From Brachynemurus nebulosus (lineage: Eukaryota > Arthropoda > Insecta > Neuroptera > Myrmeleontidae): a DNA stretch of 64,000 nucleotides. Positions 32,640 to 44,499 of the stretch are shown piece after piece (the stretch's first letter is position 1; each line of letters starts with the position of its first letter). The notes beneath the pieces were generated by a model. The model saw nothing but the letters and a program-made list of their open reading frames with translations. It did not search any database and had not been told where the DNA came from. Where the stretch lies: positions 31,653,780-31,717,779 of the forward strand of contig JAPWDM010000008.1 in assembly GCA_035578155.1 (NCBI GenBank). Reading direction: 5' to 3'. The translations under genes were made by a program, and so were the position numbers.

Positions 32640-32935
32640 TATTTTAATTTTATAAACGTCAATTTTTCACAACATTTCGCGAACGTGGATTCCCCGTTGC
32701 GGCGTACATACATACTCTAAAATTTAAACTTAACGTCACGACGTCCTCGATACAACTAACCGACTAACCGATCTCGAAATTGTCGACACGGCACACAGAA
32801 ACCCGCTGTTTCGCCGTCGCTGTCGTTGAAACCTGTGCGGCCTTTATACCACCGACTAACGACTAACTCACGATAATATAGATAGACAGACGGCCTGGCC
32901 TATGCCGTCTCATACAACAGAAGAAAGTATGTTCG
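32640..32935. promoter_or_regulatory. CpG-rich island, candidate host promoter or first exon
   Basis: In sharp contrast to its flanks this stretch is G+C-rich and dense in CpG (CGCGAACGTGG, CCCGTTGCGGCG, GACGTCCTCG, CCGCTGTTTCGCCGTCGCTG). It contains no repeat and no long frame. Insect genes often have such a base shift around the transcription start. A TATA-like ATAATATAGATAG lies at 32,873. The gene it might serve would lie mostly outside what can be recognised here. Confidence 0.35.
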
Positions 32936-33236
32936 GTATAAATTGTATGTACAGTTTGGAGTGGTTATTCGATAGACCAGAACATGTTTGGATGGTGGTG
33001 GTGTTGCTGGGTAATTGCCAATTGGGTGAGACTTCATTATAAACAAAAATGTTGCTTTGTTCTTAAGGGGAGGTTTACTTAAGAGCCCTTAAAAATTATG
33101 TATTTTTCTGGAATTTTTTTCTTAAGAACGGAAGTAAATATCAATTTCAAATTTTGGACACATATTAATTAAGTATTAAACTATACAAAAAAAATTTTCA
33201 AGGAAAAATATAAAAAATTTGTCCATTTTATAGATA

Positions 33237-33656
33237 GTGCAGTGTGACGACCCGATAAAATCAAATATAAATATAGCACTTAAATCAGGCTTTAATCTAG
33301 GAAATGTAACATATAACAATAAAACAAAAATTGATATACTTAAAAAATCGGGTATCTACAAATTAAACTGCCAAGATTGTAATGGTTTTTACATCGGTCA
33401 AACTGGCAGAAACTTTGAAACAGGGAAAGTAGAGCATTTTAGGTCATACAGAAATAAGAAATCCGACTCTGCTTTTGCGAGGCACTTAATAGACACCGGA
33501 CACACACCAGAACGGGAAATTACTGTGTTACACGAGGTAAGCAAAGGACAGAAGTTAACAATCCTAGAAGCAATAGAAATAAATAAACATAGCTCCGATT
33601 ACCTTTTAAATGATTACACCGATATTTACAGTTCAACTTTATTTTCAATATTATAA
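33237..33656 (+). pseudogene. Penelope-like retroelement: GIY-YIG endonuclease fragment
   Basis: This frame encodes the C-terminal endonuclease of a Penelope-like element. It has SGIYKLNCQDC (38-48), FYIGQTGRNF (51-60), KVEHFRSY (64-71) and AFARHLIDTGH (79-89): the GIY and YIG strands, the linker cysteines and the conserved Arg/His/Glu pattern of the family. The endonuclease nicks target DNA for retrotransposition. A stop lies just upstream and no reverse transcriptase domain is visible before it, so the copy is 5'-truncated. The stretch before and after is non-coding. Confidence 0.88.
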
Positions 33657-33894
33657 CTTATTTAAATTTTAATTGCTGTTTAAAACTGCATTCACTGTAA
33701 TATTGTCTTTTTGTCATTTTCAAGTTCAATCTTTTGCCACGTGTTTGTTTGCCTCTTGTCACATGTAATGTAATCTTGTTTTTCTTGATTTTTGGATTCT
33801 TCTATCACTCCCACCCCTTCCACTTCCACATCACAGACCACTCCCCATTAATAAGTATAGGTAGATAAAATTAGTATATAAGGCATGTAACGAA

Positions 33895-33960
33895 TGTAAT
33901 ATTTATTCTGTTTGAAAATGAACTGACGGTTCGAAGCAAATATTTGTATATTATTTGTTT
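33895..33960 (+). other. Penelope 3' flank with decayed hammerhead-like core
   Basis: About 240 bases after the endonuclease stop, GAACTGACGGTTCGAAGCAA keeps the CTGA-GA...CGAA(A/G) order of the hammerhead motif that Penelope-like elements carry in their terminal repeats. Stem II is lost, so it is probably inactive. Confidence 0.35.
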
Positions 33961-34280
33961 AGTACCTAATCCAGTTTAAGTATAAATAGTTACTATGTTA
34001 CTAAGGTAAATGAGTTCATACAATATATTATCTGATAAACGTCATTTATTTTTATTGCTCGTTTCATAACATTGTTATAAAATATTTTATATCTGAACTT
34101 TAAATTTTTTTGAAATCACCAATACCTCCTCCTGTCTTATTCTGTTCCAATCTATTTTGAGAAAATTTTCTCCTCACGTCTTATTATAAATTTTCCCATT
34201 TCAATTTTAAAGTTTCCGGTCTATTTTGTGTTGCTCGGGTACTGTTACTATTATCTAAAATGTTTCGCAACACTGACCCA

Positions 34281-34786
34281 CCCGACTAGAAATTTTAATA
34301 AGGCCCAGACAAGGACCTTATCCGGCGTGCCTTACATTCTGATGAGGTCCAGATCAAGATTACCGTATGAGGTCCTTATCCAGTTTGTCACGCAAAACAG
34401 TCATCGGGTCCTTACCATGACTACCTTATCAGGTCCTCATCAGGACTACCATATCAGATCCTGATCAGGATCCTAATTGGGAAAACCTGATTAAATCCTA
34501 ATCAGGCTGTCCTCATCGGGTTAGCTCAATGTTAAATTATACATACAGTATTAATACTTCAATGTAAAATGAGTTCAATGTTAAATGTAACATTTCGTGT
34601 TTGTGTTAAATGAAAATAATACAATTTTCGATTTAACAGAAACAAAATGTTAACCTGTTTTGAAGATTATCCTGACCTCATCCCCATAAGGACCTTATCA
34701 GGTTTTCCCTATTAGGGATTACCTTATCTAAACCTGATAAGGACCCGATGATACTTTCTGCAAATAAGGAAAAATTTCTAGTCGGG
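34281..34786. mobile_element. MITE with CCCGACTAGAAATTTT termini
   Basis: The first and last 15-16 bases are inverted copies (CCCGACTAGAAATTTT / AAATTTCTAGTCGGG). Inside, ACCTTATCAGGT-like words and their complements recur more than ten times near both ends. The core at about 34,575-34,670 is homologous, in inverse orientation, to 59,415-59,500. No transposase frame and no clear target duplication. Confidence 0.8.
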
Positions 34787-36585
34787 CATGTACCTTTTTC
34801 CAGTTTCTGTGAAATTTTATTCGTCGTTTTACATTCGATTATGTGCTGAAACATATATTAGAGAATATGAATTAACACGTTCATTGCCAAGCTAAAAATA
34901 TAGACTTTGTGAGATGGTCAGATATTTTATGTTAAATAAGTAGGTTCTTATATTTGTCACGCGACATCGCGTGATTGGTCATATAGTAAAGTAGCCGTAT
35001 CACACGATATCGCGCGATCGGCAATAAAAGTGTTAAATATACATGTACGTGCATATATTTAATTTAATAGAAAAATATTTTACGTACTTTATATAAATTA
35101 ACGGTGTTTACTAATGAATCAATTTCATATTCCGTAAAATTTTGATTTCATTTACATTCAGTTTCTATGTTGAATAACATTTTAAAAATAATTTTCGTGT
35201 ATTAAGAACTGACTAGCAGAGATTAACTTTCTAATCGTTCAAAAATGGCTGATTATTGAATCGAGATTACTTAGCAACGTTTAAACATTAAGTTGTATAG
35301 GCTGGGTGCGTGATGGCAACGACATCTATAATATACATTTTTCCGGGCTCATTAACGAATATAAATAATGGTAACCGTGGAAATAAATAAATTTAAAATA
35401 TTTTTAAACAAACCGTAAAATCTGAATACAAATGTTTGGTATTTACAATTAATTTTTTTTACAAATTTTGAACAATTTGATTTATTCAGTTTGAACAATA
35501 AAACACTGGATGAAGTATAACAGTTATATTAAGAAAGTAATTAAACAATTTTCGACGTTAATATGGATATAATTATCAAGACAGTATTTCCTTCCAACCT
35601 CGGACTATGCAGAGGAAAATGTTGCTGTTGCCGGTGAAGCACGTCAGGGAAATTCGAGAATTAAGAAATGCTGGCATAAATCATTTAGTTGAATGTAGAG
35701 TCATAAGACAAACATCAATAACTTTAACAGCTTATGAAACATTATTTCATGTGACTATGTGAGTTAAAATACATCAAATATTTTTAATTCTGTATTTATG
35801 GATTAAGGGGATATTTACCGATGAAAAAAAACATCAAAAATAGGCGATTTTACTTTTCTATTTTCTCGGCGTAGAATTAACGTATGAACTTCAAATTTTC
35901 AGTGAGTAAAGATAAAGGTAATAAAAAATGTTATTAGGAAGTAGAATTTCAAATTTCCATTTTTAAGTGGGTGAAAAACGAGCTTGAAAAGCATCAAATA
36001 TAGCCTTAGTTTCAGTGCAATTTACCAACGATTGGAAAATTTAAAAAAAAATTTGATTCCTAATAACATATTTTATATGTTTTAAGAATGTAATTTTGAA
36101 ATAAAAATTACTCTCGAGCTACCCATTACCGTGTAAATAGAAAAGTAAACTTAACATTTGTGGACAATTTTCTGATATATTTATATTTAAAAATATGTTT
36201 TCTCTTTATTTTCGTTATACCAAATATAATTGAAATCGGAACAGATATATTTAAACTTTCTTTAAATGGGGTAGTGATCTTTTTATTTTCTGTCTAAACT
36301 TCAAACAAATATGACAATAGTAAAAATATAATAAAGGACCTTGAATAATTGCCTTCTTGAGAAAAACGTTATAAAAATACATGCAATACGTTTTATGTGA
36401 ATAAGTAGACAATGTTATATAATTGTAGGGATCCATAAATTGTAATATTTTAATTTTAAAAATTTATACCATAGCACAACAATTTCCCTGGATTTTTTGA
36501 TTTTTCGGTACCTTGTCTATAAAAATTGAAACTTTTTATGAAATTTGTGACGAAAAGTATATTAGAAAGTCTCGGAGATTTAAAG
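34787..36585. other. Gene-free stretch
   Basis: No recognisable coding region. CpG-containing words around 34,955-35,020 (GACATCGCGTGATTGG, GATATCGCGCGATCGG) form an imperfect direct repeat, perhaps of a decayed element. Confidence 0.55.
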
Positions 36586-36593
36586 GGTAAAAT

Positions 36594-36929
36594 TAGTGAC
36601 GGATTTACTAGCAGGCTGAGTAGGCTGGAGCCTAGGGCGGCAGATTTTAGGGGCGGAAAATTTGGGCCAAAAAGGGCGACAAAATGTAGAATTTGTTTTT
36701 TGTTTTTGCTTGTAGATTTTGTTTTTTAAGAAGGGTGGCAGATTTTCGGGGAGGTAAAATGTAGAATTTCAAGTTTTTTTTTTGCTCATCACTTACGGTT
36801 TTTAAGAAGGGCGGCCGATTTTAGGGGCGGCAAATTTGGCAAAAAGGGCGGCAAAAATTTTTTTTTAGCTTTTCAGGGACGGCATTTTTCACTGAGCCTA
36901 GAGCGGCACTTAGAGTAAATCCGCCACTG
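36594..36929. mobile_element. hAT-type MITE (336 bp) with 8-bp target duplication
   Basis: The ends TAGTGACGGATTTACT and, inverted, CAGTGGCGGATTTACT agree at 14 of 16 bases. Both sides carry GGTAAAAT (36,586-36,593 and 36,930-36,937), the 8-bp duplication of hAT insertions. The inside repeats AAGGGCGGC...GATTTTAGGGGCGG blocks two to three times. Confidence 0.92.
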
Positions 36930-36937
36930 GGTAAAAT

Positions 36938-39910
36938 TTTTTTCGCAAGTCACGTTATTTAGAACAATTTTAATTTTTTTTCTGTTAAAAGATCCTAAGT
37001 TTCTTATTAGAAATGAAAAATTTTTGAAATTTTCTAGCAAGGTGGGAGTCGTAGGATATATCTAGGTGGGAGTCGTATGATACATCTAGTCGGCAGTCGA
37101 TTTTTCTTAGATTGGCATCACAGTGGCTGGAGGTGACTTAAAATAGAAACTTTTTGCCCTGGTAGGAACCAGGGGCAAAATTTAGAAAAATTTTATTAAA
37201 TATAATTTATAGAAATTTTAATTTGAAACAATTTTGTTTCCAACAACTTTCTTAGAAATGGTCTTTTTAATTGGCTTTTTCTGCTAAAAAAAATTAAATT
37301 CGACTTTGATTTGGTGCATATTTAAGCTACAGAATAATAAAAATTGCATACATAATATTAAACTTCTTTTTACTGGACAAGTGGGTTTTTTTTCTATTAT
37401 ATCTTTTGCCATTTCTATCTTTGACATTGATTATAAACGATTTATTTTCAGTCAAGTAAAGCTTCGCCCGACCTCCGGGCAAACGTATCATGCCTCATAA
37501 TGACTGTAAAAATTCATTGCACTACTTAACTCAAATTCATACTTAAGTGGTTCATAATTTCTGACCAGTAATAGTTAAGTAGATATTGGGTTTCTACAAA
37601 AATAATTTCATATGAGTTTAGGGTAATATCACCTTTTCTATTTGTGTCAAATACCATAATATAATTATTTTATAATTCCACAAGTATTGCGAGCAATGAT
37701 GCGGGAGACCGTACCGGTCGAGCTAACACTTAAGATTACAAAACTCAAAAATATCCAATTCTTCAACTAAAATTTATATCATGCTGTGAGGGACTATTGT
37801 GTAGTAGAATACCACATAAATATGATATATGTGTTAAATTTCACATCCTTCTAAGATTCATTGTATATGCACATGTAAAAAAGGATAAGAGATACTGTCA
37901 CCTTAAACTTTTATATTTACATCTTTTTCCTTAAATATTTTCCGTATCATTAGAATATTGTTATTGGCGGAAATAAAATTTTAAATAAGACAAGCAATAC
38001 TATATTTACGGAAGTTTCAATGAGTCTGTTCTTTTTTAAAGTGTATGTAAGAATTTAAAAATAATTTTCGTGAATTTTGTGTGCGGTAGAGATAGCATCA
38101 AAATGTTAAAATCTTCAATTTGCTGTTTTATTTTTTGAGAATATATCCTTAACGTGTAGACGTTAATACTGTTGACAGATAAATAAGGAATGACATATTA
38201 GTTGCAACTGCGTTTATAATCAAAGTGAATCAATGTAAATATTTTTATTTAATATTTTTTTTATTATACTATAAACACATATCAGCCCGTATTAATGCTT
38301 GTTTTCTCCACTACTCACGCTGCAATCGATTTAATTGTCCCCACCATATACTTCGCACGCTGCCTAGTCGATTATATTTCATCTCGAGATTATTAACGAT
38401 TGCTAAGCTGGGCGTTAAACATTTGATTACTTTTTTCAACATTAGATTATTCGGCATTCAATTTACGTAATTTAAGAAGATCTACCCAGGGCCAAGATAT
38501 AGACAATATTTTCCAATAAAAATATTTATTTTGCAACGATCAAACCACCTAAACTAATTTTCCAAAATTTATAATATCCATTAGGAAATACATTTCATAT
38601 TTCAAAAATGATTCCTTGCGTTGATAAATTAAATATTCTCGAACATTGTCGAAACATCCGTTCGGACATTGACTAGTATTTAATGACACCTCATTAGTAA
38701 TAACAGAATTTGGTGTTAATTTCCAATTATTCGAATGGTGACACATGTAACAACAGCTGCTCAATTTCATTCAGTTATAGTGTTAACCTCCCCTCACCAC
38801 CGCGGTGTAGCTGTCCGGCCATGCCACAACCCCAAACATATGGATGAATGTTAATTACAGAAAAATTTTCAATGTACAAGAGACATGCAAACATGCATTT
38901 GTACAAATACAATGAAAATGGACGACATGTGTTACAGGAAATTTTTTCGGAACTATTATAAATTTATTGCGCATTAAATAGGTACCTGACCAAAAGCAAT
39001 TTGTGAATTTTTTCCAAACAATTTTATTTGTGTAGTGAATTTTGTAAATTTAGTTGATTTGAGTGAATGGTAATTTTTAGTATTTGGAAAGAAATTTTTG
39101 TGGAAAAGAACATAATGAATAGGGTACTTGACTGCAATTGAGAAATGATTCCAAATGCTTTGTTCTTACGTATAAATTAGTTCATTTTTCGACGTCACTA
39201 TTTAACTCAAACAGATGTCGCTTTCATTCATGTCAACACTTGTCAACATGGTTTCAAATTTGTACACAATATTCAGCAATCATCATGCTCAGTTTTAGTG
39301 GTATTTACAATTTTCTACTTTGTTATCTTCTTCATTTATTGTCACTGTAAGATTTTTATGAAGCCCTACAGGTATTAATTGCACTTTAAGAAAACAGTTT
39401 GACGTAACTTTAAAATTGTAGCAAAAAATAAAAGCATTTTTAACATAATATTTAAAACAAGTTGATAAGGATATTTTACGTATTAAGTGACGATGTATTC
39501 CTTCCATCAATCTTTTTTGAGTGCAAAATTAATTGCAAACCAAAAAGTTCAAAATAAATTACAAAGAAAAACAACTTCTCTTGGTCAATTAGAATTGTAA
39601 AAAAGTCACAATGAAAATGCAACTTATCATAGACAATACGTAACTACAGTAATAAGATCTGCTATAAAAAATGACGTCATTTTCAAATATAACTGCGTTT
39701 TTAATCATTTAAAATTTTAAATGAAGGCTAAAAATTTATAATTCTCAAAATCGAATTTTTAAATAGCTAAAGAACATTTTTATTTGTCACTACTAAAATT
39801 GAATATATTTAAGGATAATACATAAAATTATTCAACATTTAAAACAAATTTTGAATACAGTCAAGTACTGTATTGTGGATATTTTGATGTTTACTATTTG
39901 GATCTGATCT
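36938..39910. other. Gene-free stretch
   Basis: GTGGGAGTCGTA(G/T)GATA(T/C)ATCTAG repeats twice at about 37,042-37,090. A 73-codon Cys-containing frame on the minus strand (38,549-38,770) has no recognisable domain. Nothing else is supported. Confidence 0.5.
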
Positions 39911-40137
39911 ATTGGCGACGCAAAGATTCTCACTCGCGCCTCTGGTGATGAAATTAGAACTAGCATCAAGTAAAAATATACGTATACGATTAATGGGCGT
40001 TATGAAATCTAGTAATCCGCGCGTAATTTGTATAGTACATTTTTCTATCGACAATTAAAAGTATACAAAAATTTTTACTTGATACAGCTTCTAATTTAAA
40101 AAACCAGGAGCGCTCGCGTAATCTTTGCGTCGCCAAT
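39911..40137. mobile_element. MITE with about 60-bp inverted termini
   Basis: ATTGGCGACGCAAAGATT at the left is matched by AATCTTTGCGTCGCCAAT at the right, and inverted similarity continues to CTAATTT(C/A)ATCA for about 60 bases. The inner word GGTGATGAAATTAGAA recurs at 52,720 inside an intron of the RhoGAP gene, suggesting a family. The 71-codon minus-strand frame here is accidental. Confidence 0.75.
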
Positions 40138-41174
40138 TGGTTTGTTGAATAGAGATCAAGAATAAAAAATAAATTAGAATTATTGAAAGGAGGGAATTTT
40201 TCGGTGGTTTTGTTCTAGTACGAATACTAACAAGATTTCTCTCAGGCCACCTTTGATCTTACGGGCAGTTCAACCTGGTAGCAGATCACACCTACAGATT
40301 CTACAAAGAAAACTTCACTACGTCTATCAAAAATTATCATAAAAAATTCGCTGCTTCTATGGGAAATGAGAGTGCAAGAAGTATTTGCAGTTGCAAAAAC
40401 TTCTAGTCTGTATATTCTCTACCGAAATCAATCGGTCTTGTATTACTTGAAACAAAAATAGTTTAGATTCTTGGATGTCCAGAAACATGCAGCATACTTC
40501 CATAAATGGATGATTCCAATAGCTACTGTATATTCGGCTTAATTTTTTATTTTGTTTATTGATAATTCAGTCTTTTCTTACTTATATAAAAAACTTTTCT
40601 GGGTCCTTATTTTTTTCTTCCCGAAAAATTTCCAAACATAAATAGTGATTAAATAAATGTTATTCGGATTAAATTTTCTATTTTGAAACAAAACAATTTG
40701 TACAATCGTTTTCACATTATCAAAAACCCTTTCTCTAAACTCAAAACTCTAAACTCGAGTTAAGTAATTATAAATTTATTATAACTTACCCACCATATAC
40801 GATATGTGAATCAATGTTGCAAACACTTCCAGTGGCGGTATACCACAAAAATATGTACTGCTTTTGGTATATAAATATTTAATTCAAGAACAACGTAGAC
40901 GATTAAATTTGTAGATAATATAATATAACTTTGTAAAATTTTGTGAAAAGCACACAGCCATGATTACTTAACAGATTTCAACAAGTGAAGTGTCTGTCAA
41001 TAGAAAATCACTTCAGGGGTGGCACAACGGAGCTCTAATTTTGAAATTCGGTTTCATTTTTGAGTTACGAATCCTCAGTGTTTTTTTTTTTTTTTCGAGA
41101 AATTAAACCTAAAGTAAGATTATTTATTCATTTCTATAAAAACGAATAAAGAATTAATATCAGATAATTGTAAG
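40138..41174. other. Gene-free spacer
   Basis: No coding region, RNA gene or clear repeat recognised. Confidence 0.6.
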
Positions 41175-41176
41175 TA

Positions 41177-42165
41177 GGGGAAGGTCGCCCAAAGCGGGTA
41201 CCCCTCTCAAAGCGGGTACCCCTCTCAAAGCGGGTAAGCGCTTTTATATCGTTGTATTAAATGTTTTTGTAAAGTCGTATGGGTACCGAGATTAACCGAA
41301 TATCAACCAATATTAAGTAATCAGTTGCACTTGAGCGCTTGTGTCGTTTAATGTCATAGTTAAGTATCATCAATTTCTTGGTTGGTTTTGTTAAAAATTT
41401 TGACGATAAATATTCTGTGACTAGTCACAAACCTTTTTATTTGCAATCTTTTTGGTATGACCGCATTATGTTATCATCATTTGACTTTTAATCTAGAAAA
41501 AGGTAGACATGTATCGGCTTTCACTTTGAAATTATTCTAATTTAACAAAATTGAGTCTTTTCGGGCAAACTGGGTAGGGACAAAGCAGGTAGACAAAAAA
41601 GACCCATCTTAATGGAAAAAACTGTTGGAAGGAGAAAAAATTTAGAAAATCGTCTTTTCACGACGGAATGGGGGAAAAGCTTTAAAATAATATTCCTACC
41701 TTGTTTGTTGTGATTTTGATGTGGAACCACTAAAGTAATATACTCCAATATGGAGATTGTAAAGAAAGTTATAAATTTATTGAACATAACTGTTATAATT
41801 TTATTAATTTTGTCTTTTTTCAATTTTTTTTACTTAATTATTACTATTGTTAAGTTGTATATAGTTACTTATGAAAGTTTTTACTAAAAAATAATAACAG
41901 TATTTAAATATATAATGTACTTACCCGCTTTGCCCAAAGGGGGTACCCGCTTTAGTATACCTATACGGGCAAAACGGGTTTTTGCAAAAGTTTTGTATTT
42001 TCTTTATTAAAAATAAATCTCGTAAAATAATTTCTTAAGGGAAGTTTCATTTTAAAGTTCGATAACTATTCTATCTGACAATATAAAAAAGATCTGCTTA
42101 TCGAAGTCAAAAGACACTTTTTTGGGCGTTCAATCTTAGCTTACCCGCTTTAGCCTACCTTCCCC
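41177..42165. mobile_element. DNA element with GGGGAAGGT...AAAGCGGGTA termini, TA-flanked
   Basis: Left GGGGAAGGTCGCCCAAAGCG and inverted right GGGGAAGGTAGGCTAAAGCG agree at 17 of 20 bases and continue GGGTA on both sides; both are preceded by TA. AAAGCGGGTACCCCTCTC is repeated in tandem near the left end, and GTACCCGCTTT words recur inside the right part. A 93-codon minus-strand frame inside is not a recognisable transposase. Confidence 0.75.
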
Positions 42166-42167
42166 TA

Positions 42168-42631
42168 TATTAATATATTCCGTTGTGGGAAACTATATAA
42201 AACACCAAAATAAAAACAAAACGAACACCTGAGCAAAGCCAGGACGGACCGCTAGTATCAAAGATAATAAGTATCTTACTGAAAATAATTTTTAAGGAAT
42301 TTTATCAAAAAGCACGGTAACGCGTCGGGAAGTTCTCAGCAGCCGTACGTGCACCAAGCTATATTTACACGAACCTTTTCAAGGCATTTTGACCCCCTTA
42401 ACTCTACCTCTATTTGCCGTATTGAATTAAAATTTTGCATACACAATAGCACATTTGAAATCACTCTCAATTTCAAATTTCATCGACCTAACTTTCGTAG
42501 TTCCTGAGTTATAGGCCTCCAAAAATCGATTATTTTAGCACTCACTCACTCACTCACTGACGGATCATCAAAACCTCTGGTCTATTTCCAGTGGACCTAG
42601 GAAATTAAAATTCGGTGAGAATATAGATCTT
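42168..42631. repeat. Dispersed repeat segment beside the foldback
   Basis: Begins with ACACCTGAGCAAAGCCAGGA near 42,225 (tail-like word shared with 18,350), and runs on through TTTCATCGACCTAACTTTCG and (CTCA)4 at 42,541 into the palindrome. Probably part of a larger repeat family; no coding sequence. Confidence 0.45.
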
Positions 42632-44270
42632 ACAAGTAAAGGTCCCGAGGCCGGACCTATCGATTTTGATGAAACTTAAATACCTTGTAGAACACTAAAA
42701 ACTAAGGGACACGTATTTTTTTTTATCTGCGGAAAAACGGTTTGAAGGGGTGAAATCGCCCTCCAAAAATTGGGGTAAAAATTTAATTTTTCAAATATCT
42801 CGAAAACAGTAAGAGATAGAGCAAAAGTTTAAATTGGCGATATTACTCTTTTTTAAAGAGCTATCTATTGATATGCAATTTGTTCAAATTACATCAACAG
42901 GGGTGGTTGGGGGTTAAAATTAGGGGGTTAATTTTGCAAAAAGGGGGTGAAAAATAAACAGTATAAAAATTTTGTTTACAGATTTGAAATCTACGTCAAA
43001 AAATCTAATTGACCTGTTTTTGCTCAATATCCTAATATTAAATCTAGGGGTAGTTAACTAGAGGGTGACTATGTCGAATAATCGTACTATTTGGGTATTT
43101 CAAGAAGTTCTTCTTCATGGAAAATAGCTTAAGACAATTAGAATAACGTAGAAACGAAATTCTCGAATTCAAAATTGAGTTTGAGCAACATTGGAGAGGG
43201 GGTGAGTCACCCTCTTAAATTACATACTAGTTTATATACACTAATTTTTGCTATTAACACACTGATAGTGGGTAAAATAATGTCACAATAAGTAGTTCTG
43301 AAGTTGGACTAAAATGAAATTCTCGAATTCAAAATTGAGTTTGAGCAACATTGGAGAGGGGGTGAGTCACCCTCTTAAATTACATACTAGTTTACATACA
43401 CTAATTAACACACTGACAGGGGGTAGTAATGTCACAATAGATCGTTCTGAAGTTAGACTATCGTATGTAAGGTTTTTATTAGGTTTCGTTATTTTAGGTT
43501 AGGTTATGTAATTTTCGGTATCGATAATTTTCGATAAGGAAAACTATAATATCCATTAAAAAACAAACCTAATAAAGACCTTACATATGATAGTCCAACT
43601 TCAGAACCACTTATTGTGACATTATTTTACCCACTATCAGTGTGTTAATAGCAAAAATTAGTGTATATAAACTAGTATGTAATTTAAGAGGGTGACTCAC
43701 CCCCTCTCCAATGTTGCTCAAACTCAATTTTGAATTCGAGAATTTCATTTCTACGTTATTCTAATTGTCTTAAGCTATTTTCCATGAAGAAGAACTTCTT
43801 GAAATACCCAAACAGTACGATTATTCGACATAGTCACCCTCTAGTTAACTACCCCTAGACTTAATATTAGGATATTGAGCAAAAACAGGTCAACTAGATT
43901 TTTTGACGTAGATTTCAAATCTGTAAACAAAATTTTTATATTGTTTATTTTTCACTCCCATTTTGCAAAATTAACCCCAAAATTTTAACCCCCAACCACC
44001 CCTGTTGATGTAATATGAACAAATTGCATATCAATAGATAGCTCTTTAAAAAAGAGCAATATCGCCAATTTAAACTTTTACTCTATCTCTTACTGTTTTC
44101 GAGATATTTGAAAAATTAAATTTTTACCCCAATTTTTGGAGGGCGATTTCACCCCTTCAAACCGTTTTTCCGCAGATAAAAAAAAATACGTGTCCCTTAG
44201 TTTTTAGTGTTCTACAATATATTTAAGTTTCATCGAAATCGATAGGTCCGGCCTCGGGACCTTTACTTGT
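42632..44270. repeat. 1.64-kb palindrome (foldback) with an internal direct duplication
   Basis: The left arm (42,632-43,498) and right arm (43,571-44,270) are reverse complements at high identity, from ACAAGTAAAGGTCCCGAGGC at the outer end to ACCTAATAAA(A/G)ACCTTACAT near the centre. The left arm is longer because a block of about 160 bases (43,151-43,312) is duplicated next to itself at 43,316-43,470. Only about 70 bases separate the arms. No transposase is encoded. Confidence 0.9.
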
Positions 44271-44499
44271 TAGTCTAATAGTAAAGGGAAAAATCTAAAA
44301 TCATAATTTTTCGTTATTTTCGTTATTTTTGCCCTTTCTTTTGAAAAATACAGGGCAATTTTATAATAAAAAATAAAAAAAATAATACTCAAAGCCTTCC
44401 TAAATATCAAATCTACTAGTTGCCGGCAACTATGAAAAAGAAATAATTATTTATAGCAACAAATTACCTACTACGAATCTTATAAATATTTTCACCTAT

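Noticed and set aside
38549..38770. 73-codon minus-strand frame with several Cys
   Set aside because: Could be an exon, but no family is recognised and neighbouring splice sites do not extend it.
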